From assembly GCA_021323255.1 (NCBI GenBank), contig JAJTCL010000102.1, positions 1 to 8,416 of the forward strand: a DNA stretch of 8,416 bases, written 5' to 3'. Under the pieces are notes generated by a model, which saw only the letters and a list, made by a program, of their open reading frames with translations, was not told the origin of the DNA and did not search any database. Positions 1 to 6,011 of this stretch are shown here, piece by piece. The translations under genes were made by a program, and so were the position numbers. How positions within the stretch are numbered: the first letter of the stretch is position 1; every line of letters starts with the position of its first letter. The stretch comes from Propionibacteriaceae bacterium. Its GTDB lineage: Bacteria > Actinomycetota > Actinomycetes > Propionibacteriales > Propionibacteriaceae.

Positions 1-1
1 G

Positions 2-166
2 GATTGGGGCCTGCTGACCGCGACACCCGTCCTTTACATGGTGCCGACGGTGCTCCTCTCCCTCTTTGTACGGCGCTACCTGTTGCGGGCCCACCGTGTC
101 AGGAGCGCTGAAGGGCTAGTGGCCGTACAGCGTCAGCTGCCGCCACGGCCCGGTGAGGAGAAATGA
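2..166 (+). CDS. C-terminal fragment of a carbohydrate-type ABC transporter permease (MalG-like), 5' end outside window
   Basis: This reading frame is open from the left edge and stops with TGA at 164-166, giving 54 residues. It opens with DWGLLTATPVLYMVPTVLL, continues as SLFVRRYLLRA, and ends in a polar tail (…RQLPPRPGEEK). An Asp-Trp-Gly turn, one last hydrophobic helix and a basic Arg/Tyr-Leu exit are typical of the C-terminus of MalG-family inner-membrane permeases of sugar ABC importers. The family match comes from memory of that pattern. The diagnostic EAA loop would lie upstream, outside the window. The tail is about 15-20 residues longer than the usual short C-terminus of the family. 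The stop overlaps a possible start of the next gene (ATGA at 163-166), so the two are probably co-transcribed. Another type of membrane protein cannot be excluded from so short a piece. Confidence 0.6.
   Translation, partial: DWGLLTATPVLYMVPTVLLSLFVRRYLLRAHRVRSAEGLVAVQRQLPPRPGEEK
155..160 (+). promoter_or_regulatory. Ribosome binding site that decides the start of the 169-885 gene
   Basis: GAGGAG lies inside the last codons of the upstream permease. Its last base is 8 nt before ATG 169 but only 2 nt before ATG 163. The first spacing is near optimal and the second is too short, so translation most likely starts at 169. Confidence 0.55.
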
Positions 167-168
167 TC

Positions 169-885
169 ATGGCCAAGAAACCAACCACAGCAATTCGCAT
201 CGGCCTCTGGGCCCTGCCGCTTTACGGGGCCCTGACCGCGTGGGCCACCCTCGAAAGCCCCGACCCGTCGACGGACCCGGAGGGATGGGCGCGCTTCGTC
301 AGCACCGACTCCTACCTGGTGAGTCATCTGATCGGTAGCACAGGCGGGACGATTCTGGCCATCTTGGGCACGATTGCCCTCGGCGCCTATCTGGCCGGCG
401 GTCGCTCCGCCAGGCTGGGGGTAGCCGCGATGGTCATTGCGGTTGCCGGTCACGCTGTCCTTCTCGTGCCGGCGACAATATCGACCTTCGCCACCCCCGC
501 CATCGGCCGGGCATACCTCGCCGGATTCACCGACGTCATGCAGATCACCTTCCCGGAGGCCGCGAATGCCATGTTCCTGCTCGGCCTGCTGCTCGCCCTA
601 GTGGGCAACATCCTCCTGGGAGTGGCCATGTGGCGGTCCGGCCTACTACCGGTGTGGGTGGGTGTTGTGTGGGCGATCTCGGCCCTTGTGTTCTATGTCC
701 TCGGTGTGGTGCTTGGTCTGATTACCACCGGCGCAAGCCTGCCGACTCAGCCTGTAGGCGCCCTGTTGATCGTGGTCAGCGGCGCTTGGACCGCATGGGT
801 CGCTCAACACCCAAGACCGGATCCGAGTCCCTCCATGGGCGGATCGGCGGACCGTGACGGATCGGTCCCGTACGCTGCCCCATAG
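169..885 (+). CDS. Unrecognised multi-pass membrane protein, 238 aa
   Basis: The protein is an integral membrane protein with no family I can name. Hydrophobic segments lie near residues 10-28, 50-76, 81-106, 131-154, 158-186 and 193-213, which suggests six membrane helices. A hydrophilic, Pro/Ser/Asp-rich tail of about 25 residues follows. Between the first two helices is a polar, Asp/Pro-rich loop (about 29-49), and no enzymatic motif, metal-binding cluster or nucleotide-binding site is visible. Start ATG 169 is preferred over ATG 163 (two residues longer, overlapping the upstream stop as ATGA) because GAGGAG sits 8 nt before it. It probably shares a transcript with the sugar-type permease fragment upstream, but its sequence does not look like a transporter subunit. 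It ends 11 nt from the convergent dppF stop. That it is a real gene is likely, given its hydrophobic pattern, start context and full-length frame. Its function is unknown. Confidence 0.8.
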   Translation: MAKKPTTAIRIGLWALPLYGALTAWATLESPDPSTDPEGWARFVSTDSYLVSHLIGSTGGTILAILGTIALGAYLAGGRSARLGVAAMVIAVAGHAVLLVPATISTFATPAIGRAYLAGFTDVMQITFPEAANAMFLLGLLLALVGNILLGVAMWRSGLLPVWVGVVWAISALVFYVLGVVLGLITTGASLPTQPVGALLIVVSGAWTAWVAQHPRPDPSPSMGGSADRDGSVPYAAP

Positions 886-896
886 CGACCAGGACG

Positions 897-1949
897 TCAG
901 CGGGCGGGAGCGCTTGCCGCTTCAGTCGGGAGGTTCTCGGGGAAGTGGCACGCGACATGATGCCCGGAAACTAGCTCCGCCAACGGCGGCTCCTGGGTCC
1001 GGCAGATCTCCTGCGCCTTCCAGCAGCGCGTGTGGAACCGGCAAGCGGGCGGCGGGTTGATCGGGCTGGGAACGTCACCGCTCAGCAAGATTCGCTCGCG
1101 GTCTTTGCGGCGTCGGGTATCTGCCACGGGCACAGCGGACATCAGCGCGACTGTGTAGGGATGCATGGGGGCGCTGTACAGAGCGTCGGCATCGGCCAGC
1201 TCGACGATCTTGCCCAGATACATCACGGCCACCCGATCCGAGACGTAGCGCACCACCGACAGGTCGTGGGCGATGATCACATAGGTCAGGTCGAATTCCT
1301 CCTGCAGGTCCTCCAACAGGTTGAGGATCTGCGCCTGAATCGAGACGTCCAGGGCCGAGACCGGCTCATCGGCAATGATCAGCCGGGGGCGCAACGCGAG
1401 CGTTCGGGCAATGCCTATCCGCTGCCGCTGACCCCCGGAGAACTCATGCGGATAGCGGTTGTAGTGCTCCGGATTCAGTCCGACCGCGGCGAGCAGGTCT
1501 TGTACCGCCTTCTTGATTCCACCGGGCGGCGATACGCCCTGGATGCGGAACGGGGCGCCCACGATCTTCCCGACGGGGTGCCGTGGGTTCAGCGATGAGT
1601 AGGGGTCTTGGAAGATCATTTGCATGTCGCGGCGCAACGGGCGCAACTGCGTATCTTTCAGATGCGTGATGTCGCGGCCCTCGAAGGTGATCTTTCCCGC
1701 TGTCGGCTCGAGGAGACGGGTCAACAGGCGGGCCGTGGTGCTCTTGCCGCATCCTGACTCGCCGACAATCGAGAACGTCTCCCTCCGCCTGACTGCGAAG
1801 TTCAACCCGTCCACAGCCTGAACGGCCCCTACCTGCCGGCGCAAGATCCCAGCCCGGATCGGAAAGTGCTTGATCAGCCCGTCGACAATGATCAGGTCGG
1901 AGTCGGGCTCGGCATCGGCGGCCGTAGGCTCTGGGGCGGGTGCGGTCAA
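897..1949 (-). CDS. dppF: Peptide ABC importer ATP-binding subunit (DppF/OppF type)
   Basis: This is one of the two cytoplasmic ATPases that power peptide import. The 350 residues carry Walker A GESGCGKST (63-71), Q-loop Gln114, signature SGGQRQ (171-176), Walker B LIIADE (190-195) and H-loop His228. The oligopeptide/dipeptide C-terminal domain follows (HPYT at 263-266) with cysteines 303, 309, 316 and 334. This four-Cys pattern has been reported to bind a [4Fe-4S] cluster in related peptide importers. Here all four ligands are present. The N-terminal 18 residues are an Ala/Pro/Glu-rich extension. The start is TTG at 1949-1947, overlapping the dppD stop as TTGA. No good Shine-Dalgarno precedes it and no ATG or GTG is available nearby in frame, so it probably relies on translational coupling to dppD. 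The HFPI…VQAVDGLNF N-terminus is typical of the F-type rather than D-type subunit. Substrate specificity cannot be read from this subunit. Confidence 0.93.
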   Translation of the reverse strand: MTAPAPEPTAADAEPDSDLIIVDGLIKHFPIRAGILRRQVGAVQAVDGLNFAVRRRETFSIVGESGCGKSTTARLLTRLLEPTAGKITFEGRDITHLKDTQLRPLRRDMQMIFQDPYSSLNPRHPVGKIVGAPFRIQGVSPPGGIKKAVQDLLAAVGLNPEHYNRYPHEFSGGQRQRIGIARTLALRPRLIIADEPVSALDVSIQAQILNLLEDLQEEFDLTYVIIAHDLSVVRYVSDRVAVMYLGKIVELADADALYSAPMHPYTVALMSAVPVADTRRRKDRERILLSGDVPSPINPPPACRFHTRCWKAQEICRTQEPPLAELVSGHHVACHFPENLPTEAASAPAR

Positions 1950-3040
1950 AGCTTCGGCACAATCTCTTGCTGCCAGATCTCCTCGCGGTCGGTCTGGGAC
2001 AGATGGCAGGCCACGGTGTGGCCGGGTTCCACGGGAGTCAGCTCGGGCCGCACTTCCTCGCTGCGGCCTTCGTTCCGGGTGGCGTAGTCACAGCGAGGAT
2101 GGAAAGGGCAGCCGGGCGGCACATTGATCAAGCTGGGCGGTGTGCCCTGAATCGCGAGCAGCCGCTCAGTCTGGGTCCGGTCGAAGCGTGGTATTGACCC
2201 GAGCAAGCCCCAGGTGTAGGGGTGGGCTGGCCGATTGAACAACAGATCGGCGCTGCCATACTCCACCGCACGGCCGGCGTACATTACCAGCACATCGTCG
2301 GCCAGCTCAGCAACAACGCCGAGGTCGTGAGTGATCAACACGACGGCGGAATTGAATTCGCTCTGCAGGTCGCGGATCAGGTCGAGGATCTGCGCCTGCA
2401 CCGTGACGTCCAGCGCTGTAGTCGGTTCGTCAGCGATGAGCAACTCGGGATCACACGACAGGGCCATAGCGATCATGGCCCGCTGCCGCATCCCGCCGGA
2501 GAACTGGTGCGGGTACGCGTCGACGCGGCGGCTTGGCTCGGGGATCCCCACCCTGCCGAGCATGTCGATGGCGTGCTGACGCGCCACCTTCTTGTTCACC
2601 GGATTGTGGATTCGGTACGCCTCGATGATCTGGTGACCAACCGTGTAGTAAGGGTTCATCGCCGAGAGCGGATCCTGAAAGATCATGGCCATCCGCTTTC
2701 CGCGCAGACCACGAACGTACTCCGGAGTCTTGCCCAACAGCTCATCCCCCTCAAGGTAGATCTCACCACTCAGCTGAGCGCCGGGCCGCTTCTGCTCCGA
2801 GGCCGGCCGGGTATGCAGACCCATGATCGCCAGGCTGGTGACGCTCTTGCCGGACCCGGACTCCCCCACGATGCCGAGGGTTCGACCGCGGTCGAGGGCA
2901 AAGCTCAGCCCGTCCACCGATTTCACCAACCCGTCGTCGGTCGGGAAATGCACCCGAAGATCAACAACTTCCAGGAAGGGCTCTTTGTCCGGCTGCCCGG
3001 GATGCCGGGTGACAAGATCACGCAATGCCGAGGTCGTCAT
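1946..3040 (-). CDS. dppD: Peptide ABC importer ATP-binding subunit (DppD/OppD type)
   Basis: This is the second ATPase of the importer, expected to pair with the F subunit beneath the two permeases. Within 364 residues are Walker A GESGSGKS (59-66), Q-loop Gln122, signature SGGMRQ (181-186), Walker B LLIADE (200-205) and H-loop His238, so ATP hydrolysis should be intact. The C-terminal oligo/dipeptide-transporter domain has HPYT (273-276) and the GCPFHPRC motif. Only Cys311, Cys317 and Cys345 of the usual four cysteines are there. Position 324, where the third is expected by alignment to the F subunit, is Glu (see findings). The start is ATG 3040-3038 with GAGGTG at 3051-3046, 5 nt upstream. 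The gene lies 47 nt after dppB, and its stop overlaps the TTG start of dppF, so D and F should be made in matched amounts. Confidence 0.94.
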   Translation of the reverse strand: MTTSALRDLVTRHPGQPDKEPFLEVVDLRVHFPTDDGLVKSVDGLSFALDRGRTLGIVGESGSGKSVTSLAIMGLHTRPASEQKRPGAQLSGEIYLEGDELLGKTPEYVRGLRGKRMAMIFQDPLSAMNPYYTVGHQIIEAYRIHNPVNKKVARQHAIDMLGRVGIPEPSRRVDAYPHQFSGGMRQRAMIAMALSCDPELLIADEPTTALDVTVQAQILDLIRDLQSEFNSAVVLITHDLGVVAELADDVLVMYAGRAVEYGSADLLFNRPAHPYTWGLLGSIPRFDRTQTERLLAIQGTPPSLINVPPGCPFHPRCDYATRNEGRSEEVRPELTPVEPGHTVACHLSQTDREEIWQQEIVPKL

Positions 3041-3046
3041 TCACAC

Positions 3047-3069
3047 ACCTCGCCGGTGGGGCCGGAGGT
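3047..3069 (-). promoter_or_regulatory. Possible hairpin covering the dppD ribosome binding site
   Basis: In the mRNA sense of the minus strand, ACCT-CCGG at 3069-3062 can pair with CCGG-(CG bulge)-AGGT at 3056-3047 around a CCCCA loop. The 3' arm contains most of the dppD Shine-Dalgarno sequence GAGGTG. If it forms, ribosomes finishing dppB at 3088 could open it and couple B to D. It is only 4+4 bp with a bulge in GC-rich DNA, so chance is a serious alternative. Confidence 0.22.
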
Positions 3070-3087
3070 CGCTGCACTCCCGCGTTT

Positions 3088-4101
3088 TCATTCGAGCCGT
3101 ACCCGGGGATCGATGACGCCGTAAAGAAGATCAACGATCAAGTTGGCGATAATCACAAAGAAGCCGGCGACGAGGGTGACGCCGAGGATCTTTGGCAAGT
3201 CGCCCTGCACAATGGCGTCATAACCGTATTTGCCGAGACCGTTGAGCGAGAACGTCTTCTCGGTGAGCACCGCACCACCGAGCAGCAGCCCTACGTCGAG
3301 GCCGAAGATCGTAACCACCGGGGTCAGGGCACCCCGCAGCGCGTGTTTCAGGATGACCTTCCGCTCCGCGAGCCCCTTGGCCCGCGCCGTGCGGATGTAG
3401 TCCTCGCTCATGGTCTCCAACATGCCGGCCCGGGTCAGCCGAGCGTACTGGGCGGCGAACAGGAAGGAGAGGGTGATCCAGGGCAGCAGCAGGGAGTACG
3501 CCCAGAGCGCCGGATTCTCAGAGAACGGAACGAACTGGCCACCGGGTGCGGTGATACCAAGCCGATAGCTGAAAAATGCCAGCGCCACCAGCCCGGTGAA
3601 GAAGATCGGCAGCGATACCCCGGCCAGCGCAACGCCCATCGCTCCCCGATCGAATACCGTTCCGCGCCGTAAAGCCGAAATCACCCCTACGGTGACACCA
3701 GCGATCAGCCAGATCAGCGACGCCCCGACCACCAGGGAGATGGTCACTGGGGCGCGATCGAGCAACTCAGGCCACACGGCCTGCCGGGTGATGAAGGAGT
3801 ATCCGAAGCAGGGAGCAGGACATGTTTCCACCCCTGCGCCGTAGTCGTATTCGGCGCCGGTGAAGACCCCCTTGATCCAGTTCCAATACTGAACTGGCAC
3901 CGGATCCAAGAGACCGAGCCGTTCTGCAGTCAGATGGACCGTCTCTGGGGTAGCGGCCCGCCCCACGTAACGTGCCGCCAGCGTTTCCGGGCTAGCGCCG
4001 GCCAGTCGCGGTATCAGATAAAAGATGGAGAAGGTGACCATGCTGAGCACAATCAGCAGCAACACTGCCCACAGCAGCCGCCGCACGATGTAGGCGAACA
4101 C
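3088..4101 (-). CDS. dppB: Peptide ABC importer permease, DppB/OppB type
   Basis: This is one of the two membrane subunits that form the peptide channel. In its 337 residues the N-terminus MFAYIVRRLLWAVLLLIVLS is the usual opening of this family: a short cytoplasmic Arg pair, then the first helix. A large extracytoplasmic loop follows (about 31-110), then helices near 119-143, 155-178, 200-217, 260-280 and 311-330. The ATPase-contacting EAA loop is residues 233-256 (YIRTARAKGL…ILKHALR). The end, DLLYGVIDPRVRLE, is also family-typical. The first outer loop contains CPAPC (Cys94 and Cys98), which could form a disulfide. The start is GTG 4101-4099, preceded by AAGGAGGTGA at 4112-4103, a near-perfect match to the 16S anti-Shine-Dalgarno, though only 4 nt separate GGAGG from GTG. 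It lies 87 nt after the binding-protein gene, behind a long palindrome. Confidence 0.94.
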   Translation of the reverse strand: MFAYIVRRLLWAVLLLIVLSMVTFSIFYLIPRLAGASPETLAARYVGRAATPETVHLTAERLGLLDPVPVQYWNWIKGVFTGAEYDYGAGVETCPAPCFGYSFITRQAVWPELLDRAPVTISLVVGASLIWLIAGVTVGVISALRRGTVFDRGAMGVALAGVSLPIFFTGLVALAFFSYRLGITAPGGQFVPFSENPALWAYSLLLPWITLSFLFAAQYARLTRAGMLETMSEDYIRTARAKGLAERKVILKHALRGALTPVVTIFGLDVGLLLGGAVLTEKTFSLNGLGKYGYDAIVQGDLPKILGVTLVAGFFVIIANLIVDLLYGVIDPRVRLE

Positions 4102-4121
4102 GTCACCTCCTTAGCTGATCA

Positions 4122-4169
4122 TGCGCGCTGAGCCTGTCGAAGCGGGCCCTTCGACAGGCTCAGGGCGCA
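4122..4169. repeat. Long intergenic palindrome (REP-like hairpin) between the dppA and dppB genes
   Basis: The arms 4122-4142 and 4149-4169 pair over 21 positions with one mismatch (G4127 opposite G4164) around a 6-nt loop (CGGGCC). The inner 14 bp, TGAGCCTGTCGAAG and its reverse complement, are perfect. From memory, the core TTCGACAGGCTCAG resembles a dispersed intergenic repeat found in many bacterial genomes. In the minus-strand transcript the hairpin begins 19 nt after the dppA stop and ends 9 nt before the dppB Shine-Dalgarno. There is no T-run after it, so it is not a classical intrinsic terminator in the operon direction. Like the REP elements between malE and malF of E. coli, it could protect the 3' end of the dppA message or reduce read-through. 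No second copy was seen in this window. Confidence 0.85.
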
Positions 4170-4188
4170 ATTGCCCGTATTGCTCCTC

Positions 4189-5964
4189 CTACTTCTGGGC
4201 ACCTAGGCCGAGATAGTCGTACTCGCCGTACGCGTCGGTCACGAAGATGTTGGTGGCATTCTTCGATCGCACCAACAGTGTTTTGGAGTAAACCCCCGGG
4301 TAGATAACGGCTTCCTCCATGACCCTCTTGTCAATCTCGCCCCACATCTGATTGCGCCTGTCGGTGTCGAGTTCGGTCAGGGCTGTGTCGAGCATCTGAT
4401 CCACCTCGGGGATGCGGACACTGGTATTGGAGGAACCGCCAGCCGGGCGAATAACCCGCGAGTCGACGATCTGAGACAGGAAGCCGAAGCCATCAGGCCA
4501 GTCCGCGGCCCATCCATTCAGCGCCAGACCCAGCTTGTTCTTCACCACATACGGCGGGTTGCCGGCGTAGCTGGAGAAATAATCGCCCTGCGGGTAGGGC
4601 TTCAGCGCGAGCTTGATGCCGACGCGCGACAGAGCCTGCTGGAACGCCTCGGCAGTCGCCTTCTCCTTTGGCCGCTCTGCGCGGTAGGCGATGTTGGTCT
4701 CAAAGCCGTTTGGCTGCCCGCAGGCCTCCAGTGACTTCTTCGCCGCTTCGACATCACCCTTGTTGTCAGGGCCGGCCGGGTACAGATCGAAAGCCGTATG
4801 GCCGGGAATGTTCGGCGGCAGGATCGTCGTTGCCAGATCTCCACCTGCAAACTGGCCACCGTATGCAGTCTGGTACCCGGTGTGATCCATGGCGTACATG
4901 ATCGCCTTGCGGCATTCGATGTTGTTGAGCGGAGCCACGGTCGGGTTGATCGAGGTGTACCAGTTCCGCGCGGCGAGCGGGTTGTCCGCGTTCTCCTTGA
5001 GCGTCGGATCCTGTAGAACCCGGCTCTGCGCGGCAGGTTGGACACCAAGGGCCGTGACAGCGACGTCGAGGTCGCCGCTGATCAGCCGGTTGTCGATATC
5101 GTCGGGGTTGACATTGAGGGTGACCTCGATGCGATCGGGGAGTGCCTTGCGGTTGGGGTCGGTTGCAGGATCCCATTGATCGTTGCGGACCAAGTTGAAG
5201 CTCTTGCCGGGTTGCAGGTTTTCAAACTTGTATGGACCGGTGGAGACGATCGTGTTCCGGTACTTGGCGCCAGTGTCCTTGTCCTGGGGGACCGGCATCG
5301 TGTTGGGTTGCTGGGCAAGGTAGTCGAAGGCTGCAAACGGCTTTTTGGTGTGGAAGACAATCGTGTACTTATCGGGCGTCTCAATAGCTGAGTCGGTGTT
5401 CATGTTCGGTGTCTTGTACGGACCCTTGTATCCGCTCGGCAGGTCGAGTTGACCCTCCCAGTACGCCGGTCCGTTGGGGAAGGTTTGCTTGTCGGTCGAA
5501 CGCAGCACCGCGTATTTCACGTCGGCCGAGGTGACCTCGGTACCGTCGTCGAACTTGACGCCCTGACGCAGTTTGTAGGTCCAGGTCTTGGCGTCGCTGC
5601 TTGCCTGGCCAGGGCCTTCGGCGAGATCAGGCACCAGCTGATTGCCCTCTTTGCCAGGAGCGGATTTGAACATCATCAGCGAGCGGCCGTAGAGCCGCGA
5701 GAAATTCCACGAGTAGGCGTAATAGGTCTCGCCAGGGTCAAGGGTGTCCCAGTCACCCTCGTTTGCAAACTTCAGAGTGCCACCTTTCTTGTCAGAGGGA
5801 TTGACAACAGTGGTGGATCCAGCGTTAAAGCCGCTCGCGCCGGCCTGGGTAGTAGGCCCTTGCTCGCCACCGGGGCCGCCCCCGCCGCAGGCAGCCAGCA
5901 GCAGTGCAGCTGAAATGCCCACGGCGGCCAGGCCTCTGGCTCGCCAGGATCTGGATTGGTTCAT
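4189..5964 (-). CDS. dppA: Peptide-binding lipoprotein of the ABC importer (SBP family 5)
   Basis: This is the surface receptor that captures peptide and delivers it to the permeases. The 591-residue protein starts with a lipoprotein signal: a basic n-region (NQSRSWRARG), a hydrophobic stretch and lipobox LAAC, with Cys26 as the lipidated residue. A flexible Gly-rich linker follows to about residue 55. The family-5 solute-binding domain fills the rest, with the characteristic TWTYKLRQGVKFDDGT segment (127-142) followed by TSADVKYAV (145-153), and ADWPDGFGF near 487-495. Two cysteines (351 and 415) could form a disulfide in the mature protein. It resembles actinomycete oligopeptide-binding lipoproteins from this gene order, so peptide is the most likely ligand. 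Family 5 also includes nickel, heme and sugar-oligomer binders, so the exact cargo is open. The start is ATG 5964-5962 with AAAGGG upstream at 5979-5974. It lies 47 nt after the permease C gene. Confidence 0.93.
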   Translation of the reverse strand: MNQSRSWRARGLAAVGISAALLLAACGGGGPGGEQGPTTQAGASGFNAGSTTVVNPSDKKGGTLKFANEGDWDTLDPGETYYAYSWNFSRLYGRSLMMFKSAPGKEGNQLVPDLAEGPGQASSDAKTWTYKLRQGVKFDDGTEVTSADVKYAVLRSTDKQTFPNGPAYWEGQLDLPSGYKGPYKTPNMNTDSAIETPDKYTIVFHTKKPFAAFDYLAQQPNTMPVPQDKDTGAKYRNTIVSTGPYKFENLQPGKSFNLVRNDQWDPATDPNRKALPDRIEVTLNVNPDDIDNRLISGDLDVAVTALGVQPAAQSRVLQDPTLKENADNPLAARNWYTSINPTVAPLNNIECRKAIMYAMDHTGYQTAYGGQFAGGDLATTILPPNIPGHTAFDLYPAGPDNKGDVEAAKKSLEACGQPNGFETNIAYRAERPKEKATAEAFQQALSRVGIKLALKPYPQGDYFSSYAGNPPYVVKNKLGLALNGWAADWPDGFGFLSQIVDSRVIRPAGGSSNTSVRIPEVDQMLDTALTELDTDRRNQMWGEIDKRVMEEAVIYPGVYSKTLLVRSKNATNIFVTDAYGEYDYLGLGAQK

Positions 5965-5986
5965 TCCTGAATCCCTTTCTTAGTTG

Positions 5987-6001
5987 TCGGGGTCACCCCG
6001 A
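5987..6001. repeat. Short GC-rich inverted repeat in the dppC-dppA gap
   Basis: TCGGGG-TCA-CCCCGA is a perfect 6-bp stem with a 3-nt loop. It lies between the dppC stop (6014-6012) and the dppA ribosome binding site. No T-run follows in the operon direction. It might be a weak hairpin in the message or an operator for an internal dppA promoter. It may also be chance in GC-rich DNA. Confidence 0.3.
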
Positions 6002-6011
6002 TTGGTGATTC

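Noticed and set aside
163..165. ATG 163 as the start of the six-helix membrane protein
   Set aside because: The GAGGAG motif ends only 2 nt before it, against 8 nt before ATG 169. The ATGA overlap keeps it possible.
1032..1598. A 188-codon open frame on the plus strand, antisense to dppF
   Set aside because: It is opposite conserved ATPase sequence, has no start context and no protein-like features.
2222..3124. A 300-codon open frame on the plus strand, antisense to dppD
   Set aside because: It lies wholly opposite a gene with every ABC ATPase motif, its translation has no recognisable domain, and long antisense frames are expected in high-GC DNA.
4122..4169. Reading the dppA-dppB palindrome as an intrinsic terminator ending the operon
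   Set aside because: No T-run follows on the minus strand, and dppB with a near-perfect ribosome binding site begins right after it. Partial attenuation remains possible.
5449..5913. A 154-codon plus-strand open frame opposite the binding-protein gene
   Set aside because: It is a shadow of the lipoprotein gene, with no ribosome binding site or family resemblance.
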